Positions 5,927 to 16,904 of a DNA stretch of 64,000 nucleotides are shown piece by piece. Position 1 is the first letter of the stretch, and each line of letters begins with the position of its first letter. The notes below the pieces were generated by a model that was not told the DNA's origin, searched no databases, and saw only the letters and a program-made list of their open reading frames with translations. This DNA is from Clostridia bacterium (GTDB taxonomy: Bacteria > Bacillota > Clostridia > Oscillospirales > Acutalibacteraceae), in the NCBI GenBank assembly GCA_017434895.1, contig JAFSGB010000019.1, forward strand, positions 1 to 64,000. The letters are read 5' to 3'. The position numbers and the translations under genes were made by a program.

Positions 5927-7519
5927 TTAATCTTTACTGAAATCCTCTAAAACCAGACCTTCGTTACGGTCGAGAGCCCAGTTTATGTTCCACTCACTTG
6001 TGAAAATTAAAAGGTTGTTGCCCTTAAAGTCCTGAACCCACTTGGTATCGGAGGTGAGGTTAAGCTTTTTAATGTCAATATCTTTATTTTTAACCCAACG
6101 AATATACTGATAGGGGAGATCTTGACGCAAAACATCAACATTATATTCATTCTTAAGACGGTATTCCAGTACTTCAAACTGAAGCACGCCCACAACTCCC
6201 ACAATAACTCTTTCCATACCTGTACCGGGGTCGTGGAAAATCTGAATAGCACCCTCTTGAGCTATCTGCTCAACACCCTTAACGAACTGCTTTCGCTTAA
6301 GGCTGTCCTTTTGTTCAATAAGGCAGAAATGCTCGGGGGCAAAGGTGGGGATACCCTCAAATTTGACCTTTCTTTTAGTTGAGCAAACAGTGTCGCCAAT
6401 AGAATAAATACCAGGGTCGAAAACGCCAATAATATCACCTGCGAAGGCTTCGTTGATAATTTGTCTGTCATCAGCCATCATTTGTTGAGGCTGGGAAAGA
6501 CGGACGGTTTTTTCACCTTGAACATGATAGTAGTCGGCGCCGCGTTCGAATTTTCCAGAGCAAATGCGGAAGAATGTAATTCGGTCGCGATGGTTTTTGT
6601 TCATATTAGCCTGAATTTTAAAGGCAAAGGCGGAAAAAGTATCCTCAAAAGGGCTAATCTCCTCGTCACCGGATTTTCGTGACAGTGGAGCGGTGGTCAT
6701 TTTAAGGAAATTTTCAAGAAAGGGTTCAATTCCAAAGTTGGTAAGTGCCGAGCCAAAGAAAACAGGGGTAAGCTTGCCGCATCTTACCTTTTCTAAATCA
6801 AATTCAAAGCTTGCCCCGTCCAAAAGCTCGATTTGGTCGACTAATTCCTCCCTTTGATAGGGACCGATTAGCTCGTCAAGCTTTGCAGTGTCGGTAATTT
6901 CACACTGGACAGGTTTAATTTTTTCCTGACCACGGTGAAACTCATTAAAGGTTAAAATTTCGCGTTTATCGCGGTCAAAAACACCTTTAAAGCTGATACC
7001 GCAACCAATAGGCCAGTTAACAGGGTAGGTGCCAATGCCGAATTCCTTTTCCAGTTGGTCAAGCAACTCAAATGGGTCGCGGGCCTCACGGTCAAGCTTG
7101 TTAATAAAGGTGAAAATGGGGATATTCCTCATAGCGCAAACCTTAAATAGCTTACGGGTTTGTGCCTCGATACCCTTTGCGGCGTCAATTACCATAACGA
7201 CACTGTCAGCCGCCATAAGGGTGCGGTAGGTGTCTTCCGAGAAATCTTGGTGACCGGGGGTATCAAGAATATTAATGCAGTAGCCCTCATATTCAAACTG
7301 CATAACCGACGAGGTAATGGAAATACCACGTTGCTTTTCAAGCTCCATCCAGTCGCTGACAGCGTGCTTTGCGGTAGCCTTGCCCTTAACCGAGCCGGCT
7401 GTTTGGATTGCGCCGCCATAAAGCAAAAACTTTTCTGTAAGTGTAGTTTTACCGGCATCGGGGTGGGAAATTATCGCAAAGGTGCGACGCCTTTCAATTT
7501 CTTGTTTTAAGGTTGCCAC
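5927..7519 (-). CDS. prfC: Peptide chain release factor 3
   Basis: This 530-residue translational GTPase recycles RF1/RF2 from the ribosome after peptide release. The G domain shows G1 SHPDAGKTTLTEK near residue 20, G3 DTPGHQDFSED and G4 NKLDREARDP, followed by the EF-G-like domain II and the RF3-specific C-terminal domain. Length is normal for the family. The start is GTG, overlapping the TAG stop of the preceding phosphopantetheinyl transferase gene (TAGTG) with GAGGAG upstream, which indicates translational coupling at the end of a five-gene operon. Confidence 0.96.
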   Translation of the reverse strand: MATLKQEIERRRTFAIISHPDAGKTTLTEKFLLYGGAIQTAGSVKGKATAKHAVSDWMELEKQRGISITSSVMQFEYEGYCINILDTPGHQDFSEDTYRTLMAADSVVMVIDAAKGIEAQTRKLFKVCAMRNIPIFTFINKLDREARDPFELLDQLEKEFGIGTYPVNWPIGCGISFKGVFDRDKREILTFNEFHRGQEKIKPVQCEITDTAKLDELIGPYQREELVDQIELLDGASFEFDLEKVRCGKLTPVFFGSALTNFGIEPFLENFLKMTTAPLSRKSGDEEISPFEDTFSAFAFKIQANMNKNHRDRITFFRICSGKFERGADYYHVQGEKTVRLSQPQQMMADDRQIINEAFAGDIIGVFDPGIYSIGDTVCSTKRKVKFEGIPTFAPEHFCLIEQKDSLKRKQFVKGVEQIAQEGAIQIFHDPGTGMERVIVGVVGVLQFEVLEYRLKNEYNVDVLRQDLPYQYIRWVKNKDIDIKKLNLTSDTKWVQDFKGNNLLIFTSEWNINWALDRNEGLVLEDFSKD

Positions 7520-8025
7520 TAAAAATTCTCCTCTTGAATTAATTGAAAATCATTGACCTTTTCGCTGCAAACCGACAGAACAAAGCCGTCTGCAGTAAAG
7601 GTTTTGATATTTTTATTATTTATAACAGAATATTTTTTAATGTTTCCAAGGCTCTCTCCCTTTTGTTTCAAAATGGCTTCTTTTCTTGTCCAAACATAAA
7701 AAAAGCTGTCGGTGTCGGTGACACTTTTTTGCTCGTCAGACGTGAAAAAACGGTCTGCAATTTTAAGGTTAACAGACCTCTTTTTTTCAATATCCACGCC
7801 TACAGGGGCATCGGAAAAAGCTACCGCAATTAAATCCTCGCTGTGGGAAATATTAAAATGAAAATCGGGGTAATCCTTTAAAAAAGGTTTGCCGTTTTCA
7901 CCCTTAGATAATTGGGGTTCTGCGGATAAGACGAGAGTTTCCTTAGCCTTTTTAATAACAAATTCGTAGGCTTTTTTGGACACACTTTTTTTATCCCATA
8001 CAAAAATATATATCTGTGATTTCAT
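7519..8025 (-). CDS. 4'-phosphopantetheinyl transferase, Sfp type
   Basis: A 168-residue enzyme that would move the phosphopantetheine arm from CoA to a serine of a carrier protein. The Mg-binding motif is seen as VGVDIEKKR near residue 75 and the second motif as FYVWTRKEAILK near residue 107. It is shorter than Sfp (about 220-230), in line with compact clostridial relatives. The start ATG overlaps the LOG gene stop (ATGA), and the stop overlaps the prfC start. Its target, fatty-acid ACP or a secondary-metabolism carrier, cannot be told from the neighbours. Confidence 0.85.
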   Translation of the reverse strand: MKSQIYIFVWDKKSVSKKAYEFVIKKAKETLVLSAEPQLSKGENGKPFLKDYPDFHFNISHSEDLIAVAFSDAPVGVDIEKKRSVNLKIADRFFTSDEQKSVTDTDSFFYVWTRKEAILKQKGESLGNIKKYSVINNKNIKTFTADGFVLSVCSEKVNDFQLIQEENF

Positions 8026-8600
8026 CCTATAGTCTTTAAAACGGAGAAATCGCCCGTACCCTCGCGGTTGTCTTCAAGATACCTTAAAAGCTGGGTTTCG
8101 TCACTGAAGAGGGGTGCAAGGTCTAAAACTTCCTTGGTCATAAAACCGCCGGTATAAGCGACTTTTAGCATCTCGCCCAAGGGATTGTAATAACCGTTAA
8201 TGTTAAAAATTGCAATGGGTTTGTTGTGTTGCCCAAGCTGTCTTAAAGCAAGGGTTTCGAAAAGTTCGTCAAATGTACCAGGACCGCCTGGCATAACAAT
8301 AAAGCCGTCGGACATATCCTCAAGCAGTTGTTTTCGCTCCCTCATTGTTTCGGTATAAATAAATTCGGTGCATTTATCGTAAAGCACACCGTCAACATCG
8401 AAAAATTTAGGAGAAATTCCGATAATTTTGCCGTTTTCTTTGGTACAGCCTCTTGCTGCTGCACCCATAAGTCCTGCGGCACCGCCGCCAAAAACAAGGG
8501 TATGTCCGCGGCGCGCCAATTCTTCGCCTAATTTTTCGGTAGCCTCAATGTAAATTTTATCAATATTGTTGCTTGAAGCACCGTAAAGACAAATTTTCAT
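8022..8600 (-). CDS. LOG-family protein (TIGR00730 Rossmann fold)
   Basis: A 192-residue member of the lysine-decarboxylase-like LOG family, whose characterised members are nucleoside 5'-monophosphate phosphoribohydrolases. The diagnostic PGGPGTFDE motif (PGGxGTxxE) near residue 105 and the upstream MRERKQLL arginine segment are both present, as is a GGGAAGLMG nucleotide-binding loop near residue 38. It overlaps both neighbours by four bases (ATGA), so it is translationally coupled within the operon. The physiological substrate here is unknown. Confidence 0.88.
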   Translation of the reverse strand: MKICLYGASSNNIDKIYIEATEKLGEELARRGHTLVFGGGAAGLMGAAARGCTKENGKIIGISPKFFDVDGVLYDKCTEFIYTETMRERKQLLEDMSDGFIVMPGGPGTFDELFETLALRQLGQHNKPIAIFNINGYYNPLGEMLKVAYTGGFMTKEVLDLAPLFSDETQLLRYLEDNREGTGDFSVLKTIG

Positions 8601-9079
8601 AAATATTCTCCTAATTCGAGATTTTTTCCGTCAAGAACAGCAATTTTAAGGGTTTCACCCTCATACACCAATTTTAATGAGAAAAAGGGAACCTCTTTAT
8701 CAATAAGCCTCAAAAATATTTTATCTCCCGCCCAAAGGGGCAAGGAGTATAAATCGGATTTTTTAATCCATTCAAGGTCGCCCTCGTCACATTCCTTAAT
8801 TTCGCCGCTAAAATCGTCACTGTGAAAAAGGTGCATATATTCAGTACCCCATTTGTCCGAGACAAAGGTTACAATTCCGCAGTAACGTGCTGAGTTTAGG
8901 GTCAACCCCGTTTCCTCAAGGGTTTCTCTGGCATTACATTCCTCGGGAGATTCACCAATTTCAAATTTCCCGCCGATACCTACCCATTTGTCACGGTTAA
9001 GGTCATTTTCCTTTTTTACTCGGTGAAGCATAAGGTAACAACCGTCCTTTTCAATGTAGCAAAGGGTGGTGTTAATCAT
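8597..9079 (-). CDS. NUDIX hydrolase, MutT-like
   Basis: A 160-residue NUDIX enzyme. The Nudix box is intact: GGKFEIGESPEECNARETLE followed by ETGL (GX5EX7REUXEEXGU), spanning about residues 36-58. Proteins starting INTTLCYIEKDGCYLMLHR are commonly 8-oxo-dGTP diphosphatase-like, which is the best guess here. The gene overlaps the LTA-synthase-like gene upstream by eight bases and the LOG gene downstream by four. Confidence 0.88.
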   Translation of the reverse strand: MINTTLCYIEKDGCYLMLHRVKKENDLNRDKWVGIGGKFEIGESPEECNARETLEETGLTLNSARYCGIVTFVSDKWGTEYMHLFHSDDFSGEIKECDEGDLEWIKKSDLYSLPLWAGDKIFLRLIDKEVPFFSLKLVYEGETLKIAVLDGKNLELGEYL

Positions 9080-11288
9080 TATCTGTTACCGCCGTTTCAC
9101 TTGATACAGTTTCCTCTGATTGAGTGGGAGGGGTGTAGCCGTTAATATAGAAAATTTCAAGGTCAACGTGTTCGCGGTCAAAAATATTGTTATACTGAAT
9201 TTTCTCGTACTCGTCCAAAATTGAAGTGTAGGGGGAATTGTCACTCCATTTATAGTGATTGCCCTCGGCATCAATATATCCCGCATTGTTAATAACTGGC
9301 AACACTTTAGAAAGGCTCAGTAAATACTTGTTGTATTCAGTAAGCTTAATGTTTGCGGTTTCAAGCATAAGGGAAGACAGGTAATTTGAGCTTAACCGCT
9401 CGATATACTTCTCCTCAATATCATAGTTTGCCCAAATGTAGAACGGTGTACAGTAACGACTTTGCTCCTGCTCTGGAGTGAGATTTGCAAGACTGTCCAC
9501 ACCCATAATTTCCTCGACAAATTTAGTTTCAATAGAGGGCTGATGGTCACCGAACATACAAATAATGGTAGGCTCTTTAACCTTTGAGAAATAGTCAATA
9601 AGCTCCTTGAAGGCATTGTCAGTATGCTTTATAAGGGAAAGGTACTTATTGGTCTTTGGGTATGCTTTTGAGGTGTTTGTAGTATAAATTGTTTCAATAA
9701 AATTCGAAGCTTCAATAGTATATCCGCCGTGGTTTTGCATGGTAACATTAAATGCAAAATACGGAGTATCCTTTTGGCGGTTTTCGAAATCTTTAATCAG
9801 TAATTCATAATTATATTTGTCACTTACATATTGTCGAAGCAGCATATTGCTATTTGGGAAATTGATATCTACAAGCTCCTGGAGATAGTCGGGGTCACTG
9901 CCGTTTGCTCTAAATTCGTCAGTGAGGTCAGGTCCCAGTATATCGTCAAGTCCCCAGAATAAATCAAAGCCCAAATTCTCGTAAACCTCGGTACGCTTCC
10001 ACCCGATTTTATAATAGGGATGCAACGCATAGGAGGAATATCCCTGTGCTTCCATAGTGGAAACAAGGGATGCAATATGGTTTTTAATATAAAGCATATA
10101 TGCGTTACTGCCAGAGGGCAAAAAGGCAGTAGAGTGTCCCGTTAAAAATTCAAATTCGGTATTGGATGTGCCGGCGCCAATTACGGGTACATAGAGATTA
10201 CCTCTAACGGTATTTTCTGTAAGACTGCTTAAAAATGGCATATATTCTTCATTTGTTTGCAGATCGCCCAGCACCCTTAAATCGGAAAGGGTCTCATTCA
10301 TAATGCAAATAACATTGGGCTTTGTGTAACTGTTATCAGGCTTTTCATCTTTTTCGGTTGTTTCGTTTTTGTTTACATAGTCTTTAAGTGCATTTGGGTC
10401 ATATTCATTCGGAGCGGACATGTAAAGATATTTTGTGTTGGAGAAAAAGCTAAATACAAAACCGTAGTTTTTGTAGCCTCTTGTTTGATTCCAGAAGTCC
10501 GGACGAACTCCCATATCGGCAAAAACACTTGTAGCAAAAAACAAAATCAGCAATACTGAACTAAAGGTAGCGGCAAATGTACGGGAAATAACCTTGGTTA
10601 AAAGGTTATATTTCGGCGTTTTTGTTTTAATACCGATAATAAGTAGGAAAATGAAGATAAGGGTGCCTGTAATAATCTTGTAATTAGGGATAAAATTATA
10701 GGTACTGGCAACTCCAACGGCGGTGGTAATACTTAGAAAATCCATAGGGATAAATGGGGTGCCGCGAAAATCCATAATATAGCTGTGTGCTACTGCAAAG
10801 CCAAAAAGAATAGGGTTTACAATAAGGTAGGATGCCCTTAAGCTGCCGGATAATGCAAAAACTATAAAATACATTATGATAATAACCAAATAGTTACCTA
10901 AAAAGCCCAAATATGTCATATTGTAAATAAAAACATTGTTAAGGGCTTCGGTCATGGTAATGGTAATTATGGGAGCTAGGAGAAGGAATACAAGGTGCCA
11001 AACCTTATTTAGCTTTTCGTTGGTAATTCTAACTGCAAACGCGGCGGAAAGACCAAGTAAAAAAGGACAAAATAAATCAAATGCCAGCAACAGCCATTTG
11101 CCCTTGAACTCTTGCGAAACAAAGGTATTAACACTAAGCGCTACCCCAAAAAGGGAGACAAAAAGCAAAACAATTCCTGTGATTTTACTATTTTTGGTAG
11201 AGCTTATCTCAAAATTGTTCTTGAAAAATTTAAGTATTATATTTTTAAGGGCAAGACTTTTTTCTTTTAAAAGCTTTAGTAAAGTCAT
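9072..11288 (-). CDS. LTA-synthase-family membrane phosphoglycerol transferase
   Basis: A 738-residue protein with several N-terminal membrane segments (about residues 35-260) and an extracytoplasmic sulfatase-type domain (about 320-640). Alkaline-phosphatase-superfamily features are visible: a metal-binding Glu in CIMNETLSDL, a nucleophile Thr in GAGTSNTEFEFLTG and metal ligands in MFGDHQPS. Relatives move glycerol phosphate from phosphatidylglycerol to lipoteichoic acid or other glycopolymers. ATG follows AGGAG. It is the first gene of a five-gene minus-strand operon ending with prfC. Whether the product is true lipoteichoic acid cannot be decided. Confidence 0.88.
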   Translation of the reverse strand: MTLLKLLKEKSLALKNIILKFFKNNFEISSTKNSKITGIVLLFVSLFGVALSVNTFVSQEFKGKWLLLAFDLFCPFLLGLSAAFAVRITNEKLNKVWHLVFLLLAPIITITMTEALNNVFIYNMTYLGFLGNYLVIIIMYFIVFALSGSLRASYLIVNPILFGFAVAHSYIMDFRGTPFIPMDFLSITTAVGVASTYNFIPNYKIITGTLIFIFLLIIGIKTKTPKYNLLTKVISRTFAATFSSVLLILFFATSVFADMGVRPDFWNQTRGYKNYGFVFSFFSNTKYLYMSAPNEYDPNALKDYVNKNETTEKDEKPDNSYTKPNVICIMNETLSDLRVLGDLQTNEEYMPFLSSLTENTVRGNLYVPVIGAGTSNTEFEFLTGHSTAFLPSGSNAYMLYIKNHIASLVSTMEAQGYSSYALHPYYKIGWKRTEVYENLGFDLFWGLDDILGPDLTDEFRANGSDPDYLQELVDINFPNSNMLLRQYVSDKYNYELLIKDFENRQKDTPYFAFNVTMQNHGGYTIEASNFIETIYTTNTSKAYPKTNKYLSLIKHTDNAFKELIDYFSKVKEPTIICMFGDHQPSIETKFVEEIMGVDSLANLTPEQEQSRYCTPFYIWANYDIEEKYIERLSSNYLSSLMLETANIKLTEYNKYLLSLSKVLPVINNAGYIDAEGNHYKWSDNSPYTSILDEYEKIQYNNIFDREHVDLEIFYINGYTPPTQSEETVSSETAVTDND

Positions 11289-11313
11289 TTCTTCGCTCCT
11301 TTTTAGTAGATGT

Positions 11314-11361
11314 AAAAAACTTCATTCATTTTGTATTTTACCACAAAGTGAACGAAGTTTC
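11314..11361 (-). terminator. Terminator downstream of eno
   Basis: Read on the minus strand, AAACTTCGTTCA pairs with TGAATGAAGTTT and runs into TTTTTTA. It separates eno from the LTA-synthase-like operon. Confidence 0.65.
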
Positions 11362-11388
11362 AATAAAAACATAAATCTTTAAAAATTA

Positions 11389-12680
<1,292 letters not shown>

Positions 12681-12687
12681 TTTCTAT

Positions 12688-13659
12688 ATGAAAATAGGTA
12701 ATGTGGAAATTAAAGGTTATGCCGCTCTGGCTCCTATGGCGGGTGTCGCCGACAGGGCTATGAGGGAAATATGTCGTGAGCACGGCTCCGCTTTTTCGGT
12801 GGGAGAGCTTACAAGCTCTAAGGGTATAAGTGTTGGGGATAAAAAATCCTATACACTTCTTTTTTGCAGTGAAAAAGAACGCCCTATGGCGTCACAGCTT
12901 TTCGGCAGAGAGCCATCTACTATGGCCGAGGCGGCTAAAAAAGCGCAGGAGTTTAACCCCGATTTTATCGACATTAATATGGGTTGCCCTGCCCCTAAAG
13001 TTTCGGGTAATGGGGGAGGCAGTGCCCTTTTAAAGGATTTACCCTTTGCCGAAAAAATAGTTAAAGCAGTAGTAGATGCTGTGGATATTCCCGTAACCGT
13101 TAAAATGCGGACGGGTTGGGATGAGGATAATATTGTTTCACCCGAGCTGGCAAGAAGGTGCGAAAACGCGGGAGCTAAAGCTATTACAATCCACGGCAGA
13201 ACAAAAAAGCAGATGTACGCCGAGGGGATTGATTTTAAAACCATTGCCGAAACCGTAAAAGCGGTTAAAATTCCCGTTATTGCTAATGGGGATATTTCAG
13301 ACGGGAAATCTGCTAAATATATGTACGAAGTCACGGGCTGTGACCTTGTTATGGTGGGCAGAGCCGCTCGCGGCAACCCCTTTGTTTTCGAGGAAATAAA
13401 TGCTTTTATGGAAAACAAGGCTTATACACCGCCCACCCTTAAAGAGCGGTTTGACGTTTTAAGAAAACAAGTAGGGTTAATGGTGGAATACAAGCAAGAC
13501 CATCGGGCTTTTTTGGAGGCCAGAAAGCACACCGCTTGGTATATGCAAGGGCTAAAGGGAGCGGCAGAGTTAAGGCGGCTTTGCGGTACGGTCAGTTCTT
13601 TCCTAGATATTGAAGAGGTTTGTGAAAAGGCACTTGAACTTAATAAGGATTTATGGTAA
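12688..13659 (+). CDS. dusB: tRNA-dihydrouridine synthase, DusB type
   Basis: A 323-residue flavoenzyme reducing specific uridines in the tRNA D-loop. FMN-binding TIM-barrel motifs are seen as LAPMAGVADRAMR near the start, DINMGCPAPKV with the catalytic Cys near residue 98, VTVKMRTGWD, ITIHGRTKKQMY and IANGDISD, VMVGRAARGNPFVF. A longer frame from 12652 would begin inside the promoter and lacks an RBS, so ATG 12688 is chosen. No Shine-Dalgarno precedes this ATG. The yebC-type gene follows 29 bases later, probably co-transcribed. Confidence 0.94.
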   Translation: MKIGNVEIKGYAALAPMAGVADRAMREICREHGSAFSVGELTSSKGISVGDKKSYTLLFCSEKERPMASQLFGREPSTMAEAAKKAQEFNPDFIDINMGCPAPKVSGNGGGSALLKDLPFAEKIVKAVVDAVDIPVTVKMRTGWDEDNIVSPELARRCENAGAKAITIHGRTKKQMYAEGIDFKTIAETVKAVKIPVIANGDISDGKSAKYMYEVTGCDLVMVGRAARGNPFVFEEINAFMENKAYTPPTLKERFDVLRKQVGLMVEYKQDHRAFLEARKHTAWYMQGLKGAAELRRLCGTVSSFLDIEEVCEKALELNKDLW

Positions 13660-13688
13660 TATTGTAGGGTTGAAAGGAAGTTGTATAT

Positions 13689-14417
13689 ATGTCTGGACAT
13701 TCTAAATGGAATAATATAAAAAGGAAAAAGGAAAAAACCGATGCGGCGAAAGCTAAAATTTTCACCAAAATCGGCCGTGAAATTGCCGTTATCGTTAAAA
13801 CGGGCGGAGCTAATCCCAACGAAAACAGTAAACTAAAGGATGCTATTGCCAAGGCCAAGGCTAACAATGTGCCGAATGAAAATATTGAGCGTATTATTAA
13901 AAAGGCAGCAGGCGACGGCGAGGCTAACAATTATGAGGAGCTAATCTACGAGGGCTATGGTGTAGGCGGAATTGCCGTTGTGGTTGAAACCCTTTCCGAC
14001 AATCGCAACAGAACTGCGGGAGAAATGCGTCATTACTTTGATAAGTGCGGCGGAAATCTTGGTCAGTCGGGCTCGGTTATGTTTATGTTTGACCGCAAGG
14101 GTGTTATTAATATTGAGGCAGAGGGTCTTGACGAGGACACCGTTATGGAAGCAGCTTTAGAAGCAGGTGCTGACGATTTCGAATTTGACGGCGATGTTTT
14201 TTGCATTACCTGCGGACCAAACGATTTAGGTGCAGTTCGCGATGCTTTAGAGGAGCAGGGATATAAATTCCTCTCTGCCGAGATTGAATATATTCCTCAA
14301 ACAATGACCGCTCTTAACGACGAGGAGTCGGTTAAAAAAATGGAAAAGCTAATTGATATGCTTGAGGAAAATGATGATGTTCAAGCTGTTTGGCACAACT
14401 GGGAAATGTCCGAGTAA
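13689..14417 (+). CDS. YebC/PmpR (TACO1) family protein
   Basis: A 242-residue protein opening with the family signature MSGHSKWNNIKRKKEKTDA. Family members act as transcriptional regulators or, as shown for some YebC and mitochondrial TACO1, as translation factors relieving ribosome stalling at proline stretches. Three alpha/beta domains fit the normal length of about 240. RBS GAAAGG precedes the ATG. It lies downstream of dusB and ahead of a strong terminator. Confidence 0.93.
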   Translation: MSGHSKWNNIKRKKEKTDAAKAKIFTKIGREIAVIVKTGGANPNENSKLKDAIAKAKANNVPNENIERIIKKAAGDGEANNYEELIYEGYGVGGIAVVVETLSDNRNRTAGEMRHYFDKCGGNLGQSGSVMFMFDRKGVINIEAEGLDEDTVMEAALEAGADDFEFDGDVFCITCGPNDLGAVRDALEEQGYKFLSAEIEYIPQTMTALNDEESVKKMEKLIDMLEENDDVQAVWHNWEMSE

Positions 14418-14531
14418 TAATATTAAATGGGAATTTTAATGAAAAGGATTTCGGTTACAAAAATTAAGTATTTCCGTTTTCACCAAGGCTACACTTTTAA
14501 AATCTTAGACGATTACTATGGAAATTAAGAG

Positions 14532-14584
14532 AATCTCCCATTGAGGCACCCTTCTGACGAAGGGTACTCGGGGGAGATTTTTAT
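14532..14584 (+). terminator. Terminator after the yebC-type gene
   Basis: Outer stem AATCTCCC with GGGAGATT encloses an inner hairpin ACCCTT-ctgacg-AAGGGT and runs into TTTTATT. Bases 14418-14531 upstream hold nothing convincing. Confidence 0.75.
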
Positions 14585-14603
14585 TATCTGTAAAGAAAAA
14601 AAC

Positions 14604-14632
14604 TTGACAGACCGATAATTTTATGTTATAAT
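14604..14632 (+). promoter_or_regulatory. Consensus promoter of the ylxM-ffh-rpsP-khpA operon
   Basis: TTGACA (14604-14609), 17 bases, TATAAT (14627-14632): a perfect vegetative promoter 20 bases before the ylxM start codon. Confidence 0.9.
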
Positions 14633-14651
14633 CCGTATTCGGTGAGATTAT

Positions 14652-14960
14652 ATGAGTAAGGATTTATATATTTCCTCCCTTTTGGATATCTACGGCAGAT
14701 TTTTAAGTGAAAAGCAAAAAAGTCTGACCGAGCACTACTACAACGAGGATTTATCCCTTTCGGAAATTGCCGAAAATGAGGGGATAACCCGTCAAGGTGT
14801 TAGTGACAATATCCGCCGAGCCGAAAGTAAAATGAGGGTTTGGGAAGAGGAATGCGGTTTTTGCGAAAGCTTTTTAAGGCTAAAGGAATTAAGCCTAGAT
14901 GCCGAAAAAGGAAGCAGTGCCGCAATTAAAGAAATTCTCGAAATAATAAATAATTTGTAA
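14652..14960 (+). CDS. ylxM: YlxM/p13 family DNA-binding protein
   Basis: A 102-residue helix-turn-helix protein. The segment LSEKQKSLTEHYYNEDLSLSEIAENEGITRQGVSDNIRRAE resembles sigma-factor region 4, as in the UPF0122 (YlxM) family, which is almost always encoded beside ffh and is proposed to act with the signal recognition particle. Start ATG is preceded by GGTGAG. It ends 16 bases before ffh. Confidence 0.92.
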   Translation: MSKDLYISSLLDIYGRFLSEKQKSLTEHYYNEDLSLSEIAENEGITRQGVSDNIRRAESKMRVWEEECGFCESFLRLKELSLDAEKGSSAAIKEILEIINNL

Positions 14961-14976
14961 AGAGAGGTGACCGTAG

Positions 14977-16329
14977 TTGGCATTTGAAAATTTATCCGAT
15001 AAGCTATCGGGTGTATTTAAAAGGCTTCGTTCCAAGGGCAGACTTACCGAGTCGGATGTTAAAACTGCTATGCGGGAGGTTCGTTTGGCACTGCTCGAGG
15101 CCGATGTTAACTACAAGGTTGCCAAGGATTTCACCAACACCGTAGCTGAAAAGTGCATTGGCGCCAATGTTATGGATAGTCTTACTGCTCCCCAAATGGT
15201 GGTTAAGATTGTCAAAGAGGAGCTAACTGCTTTAATGGGCAGTGAGCAAGCCAGACTTAACACTGCCAAGAAAATTCCCACAATTATTATGATGTGCGGA
15301 CTTCAAGGCTCCGGTAAAACCACCCATTCGGCAAAATTGGCAAAATTTTTAAAAGCTCAAGGTCACAGACCAATGCTTGCTGCTTGCGACATTTATAGAC
15401 CCGCCGCAATCGAGCAGTTAAAGGTTGTGGGCAAAGCGGTGGACACACCCGTTTTTGAAATGGGGACCGAAAAGCCCGAGGTTATTGCCAAAAAAGCAGT
15501 AGCCTACGCCAGAGATTACGGTCATGATTTTTTGATTTTAGATACCGCCGGCCGACTTCATGTTGATACCGAGCTTATGGATGAGCTAAAGCGTATTACC
15601 GAAGCGGTTGAGGTTAACAACATTTTGTTGGTTGTTGACTCAATGGTAGGTCAAGATGCCGTTAACATCGCCAAGGCATTTAACGATATTTTGGAGATTG
15701 ACGGCATTATTTTAACCAAGCTTGACGGTGACACCCGAGGAGGAGCCGCACTGTCGGTTAAGGCGGTTACAGGCAAGCCCATTATGTTTGCGGGCGTTGG
15801 TGAAAAGCTTGACCAGTTGGATGAATTCCATCCTGACAGAATGGCGTCGCGAATTCTGGGTATGGGTGATGTGCTTTCCCTTATTGAAAGGGTTGAAACT
15901 GAGCTTGACGACAAAAAGGCGGAAGAGGCCGCGAGAAGGCTCGCCGAAAACAAGTTTGATATGAATGACCTGCTTGACCAGTTTCACCAAATTAAGAAAA
16001 TGGGTTCCATTAAGAGCATACTTTCAATGATACCCGGAATGGAAAAGCAACTAAGAGATGTTGATATTGACGATAAGCAAATGCTTCGCATTGAGGCGGT
16101 TATTACCTCAATGACTAAAAAGGAAAGATCAAAGCCTGACATTATAAATGCTTCCCGCCGCAGGAGAATTGCCGCCGGTGCGGGGGTTAAGGTGGAGGAT
16201 GTAAACCGCCTTATGAAGCAGTACGAACAGATGAAAAAGATGTTCAAGCAAATGAATCAAAAGGGTGGCAAACGAAAGATGTTTAAGGGTATGAATTTAC
16301 CAAGCAATTTCGGTAATATGGGTTTTTAA
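14977..16329 (+). CDS. ffh: Signal recognition particle protein (SRP54)
   Basis: A 450-residue SRP GTPase that, with SRP RNA, binds signal sequences of nascent membrane proteins and docks at FtsY. Order: N-domain helices, then the G domain with GLQGSGKTT near residue 108, DTAGRLHVD, and [10 protein letters not shown], then a methionine-rich M domain from about 300 ([35 protein letters not shown]...). The start is TTG behind AGAGAGGTGA, and the reading [10 protein letters not shown] matches the family start. Confidence 0.97.
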   Translation: MAFENLSDKLSGVFKRLRSKGRLTESDVKTAMREVRLALLEADVNYKVAKDFTNTVAEKCIGANVMDSLTAPQMVVKIVKEELTALMGSEQARLNTAKKIPTIIMMCGLQGSGKTTHSAKLAKFLKAQGHRPMLAACDIYRPAAIEQLKVVGKAVDTPVFEMGTEKPEVIAKKAVAYARDYGHDFLILDTAGRLHVDTELMDELKRITEAVEVNNILLVVDSMVGQDAVNIAKAFNDILEIDGIILTKLDGDTRGGAALSVKAVTGKPIMFAGVGEKLDQLDEFHPDRMASRILGMGDVLSLIERVETELDDKKAEEAARRLAENKFDMNDLLDQFHQIKKMGSIKSILSMIPGMEKQLRDVDIDDKQMLRIEAVITSMTKKERSKPDIINASRRRRIAAGAGVKVEDVNRLMKQYEQMKKMFKQMNQKGGKRKMFKGMNLPSNFGNMGF

Positions 16330-16378
16330 GGTTTATAATCTTAAATATATAAATTTCACAGACGGAGGTGTAAATACA

Positions 16379-16621
16379 ATGGCAGTTAAAATCAGACTTC
16401 GCAGAATGGGTGCTAAGCGCGCTCCTTTTTACCGTGTAGTTGTTGCTGATTCCCGTTACCCCAGAGATGGTCGTTTCATCGAGGAAATCGGTACCTATGA
16501 TCCCACTAAGGATCCGGCTATCGTAAATATTGACAGCGAAAAAGCTAAAAAGTGGATTTCAAACGGTGCTCAGCCCACTGATACCGTTAAGGCATTGCTC
16601 AAGAAGAATGGCGTTCTTTAA
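16379..16621 (+). CDS. rpsP: 30S ribosomal protein S16
   Basis: An 80-residue ribosomal protein with the family start [26 protein letters not shown] and the conserved [24 protein letters not shown]. It follows ffh in the classic ffh-rpsP-khpA order. The rimM and trmD genes that usually follow khpA are not next to it here. Confidence 0.97.
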   Translation: MAVKIRLRRMGAKRAPFYRVVVADSRYPRDGRFIEEIGTYDPTKDPAIVNIDSEKAKKWISNGAQPTDTVKALLKKNGVL

Positions 16622-16647
16622 TTGAGCCACAGATTTGGAGTATTTTA

Positions 16648-16881
16648 ATGAAAGATTTATTAGTTTCCTTGGCTAAGGGATTAGTTGAAAATCCTGAGGC
16701 CGTTGAGGTAACAGTTGACGAGCCTAATGAGGCCGGCGTTACTGTTTACCATCTTCATGTTGCTGAAAGCGATATGGGTCGCGTTATCGGAAAGCAGGGC
16801 AGAATTGCCAACGCTATTCGTGTAGTAATGCGTGCCGCCGCCAGCAGACAAAATGAAAGCGTTTCGGTTGAGATTGATTAA
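16648..16881 (+). CDS. khpA: KH-domain RNA-binding protein KhpA
   Basis: A 77-residue single KH domain: VTVYHLHVAESDMGRVIGKQGRIANAIRVVMRAAA carries the GxxG loop as GKQG. KhpA proteins partner with KhpB/EloR and bind many RNAs in Firmicutes. RBS TTGGAG. It is the last gene of the operon, followed by two hairpins. Confidence 0.93.
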   Translation: MKDLLVSLAKGLVENPEAVEVTVDEPNEAGVTVYHLHVAESDMGRVIGKQGRIANAIRVVMRAAASRQNESVSVEID

Positions 16882-16904
16882 TCGAAGCAAAAATAAACAC
16901 ATCT

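Noticed and set aside
14427..14528. Small open frame of 33 codons after the yebC-type gene
   Set aside because: No Shine-Dalgarno precedes it and the peptide resembles nothing I know; it may be chance or a gene relic.
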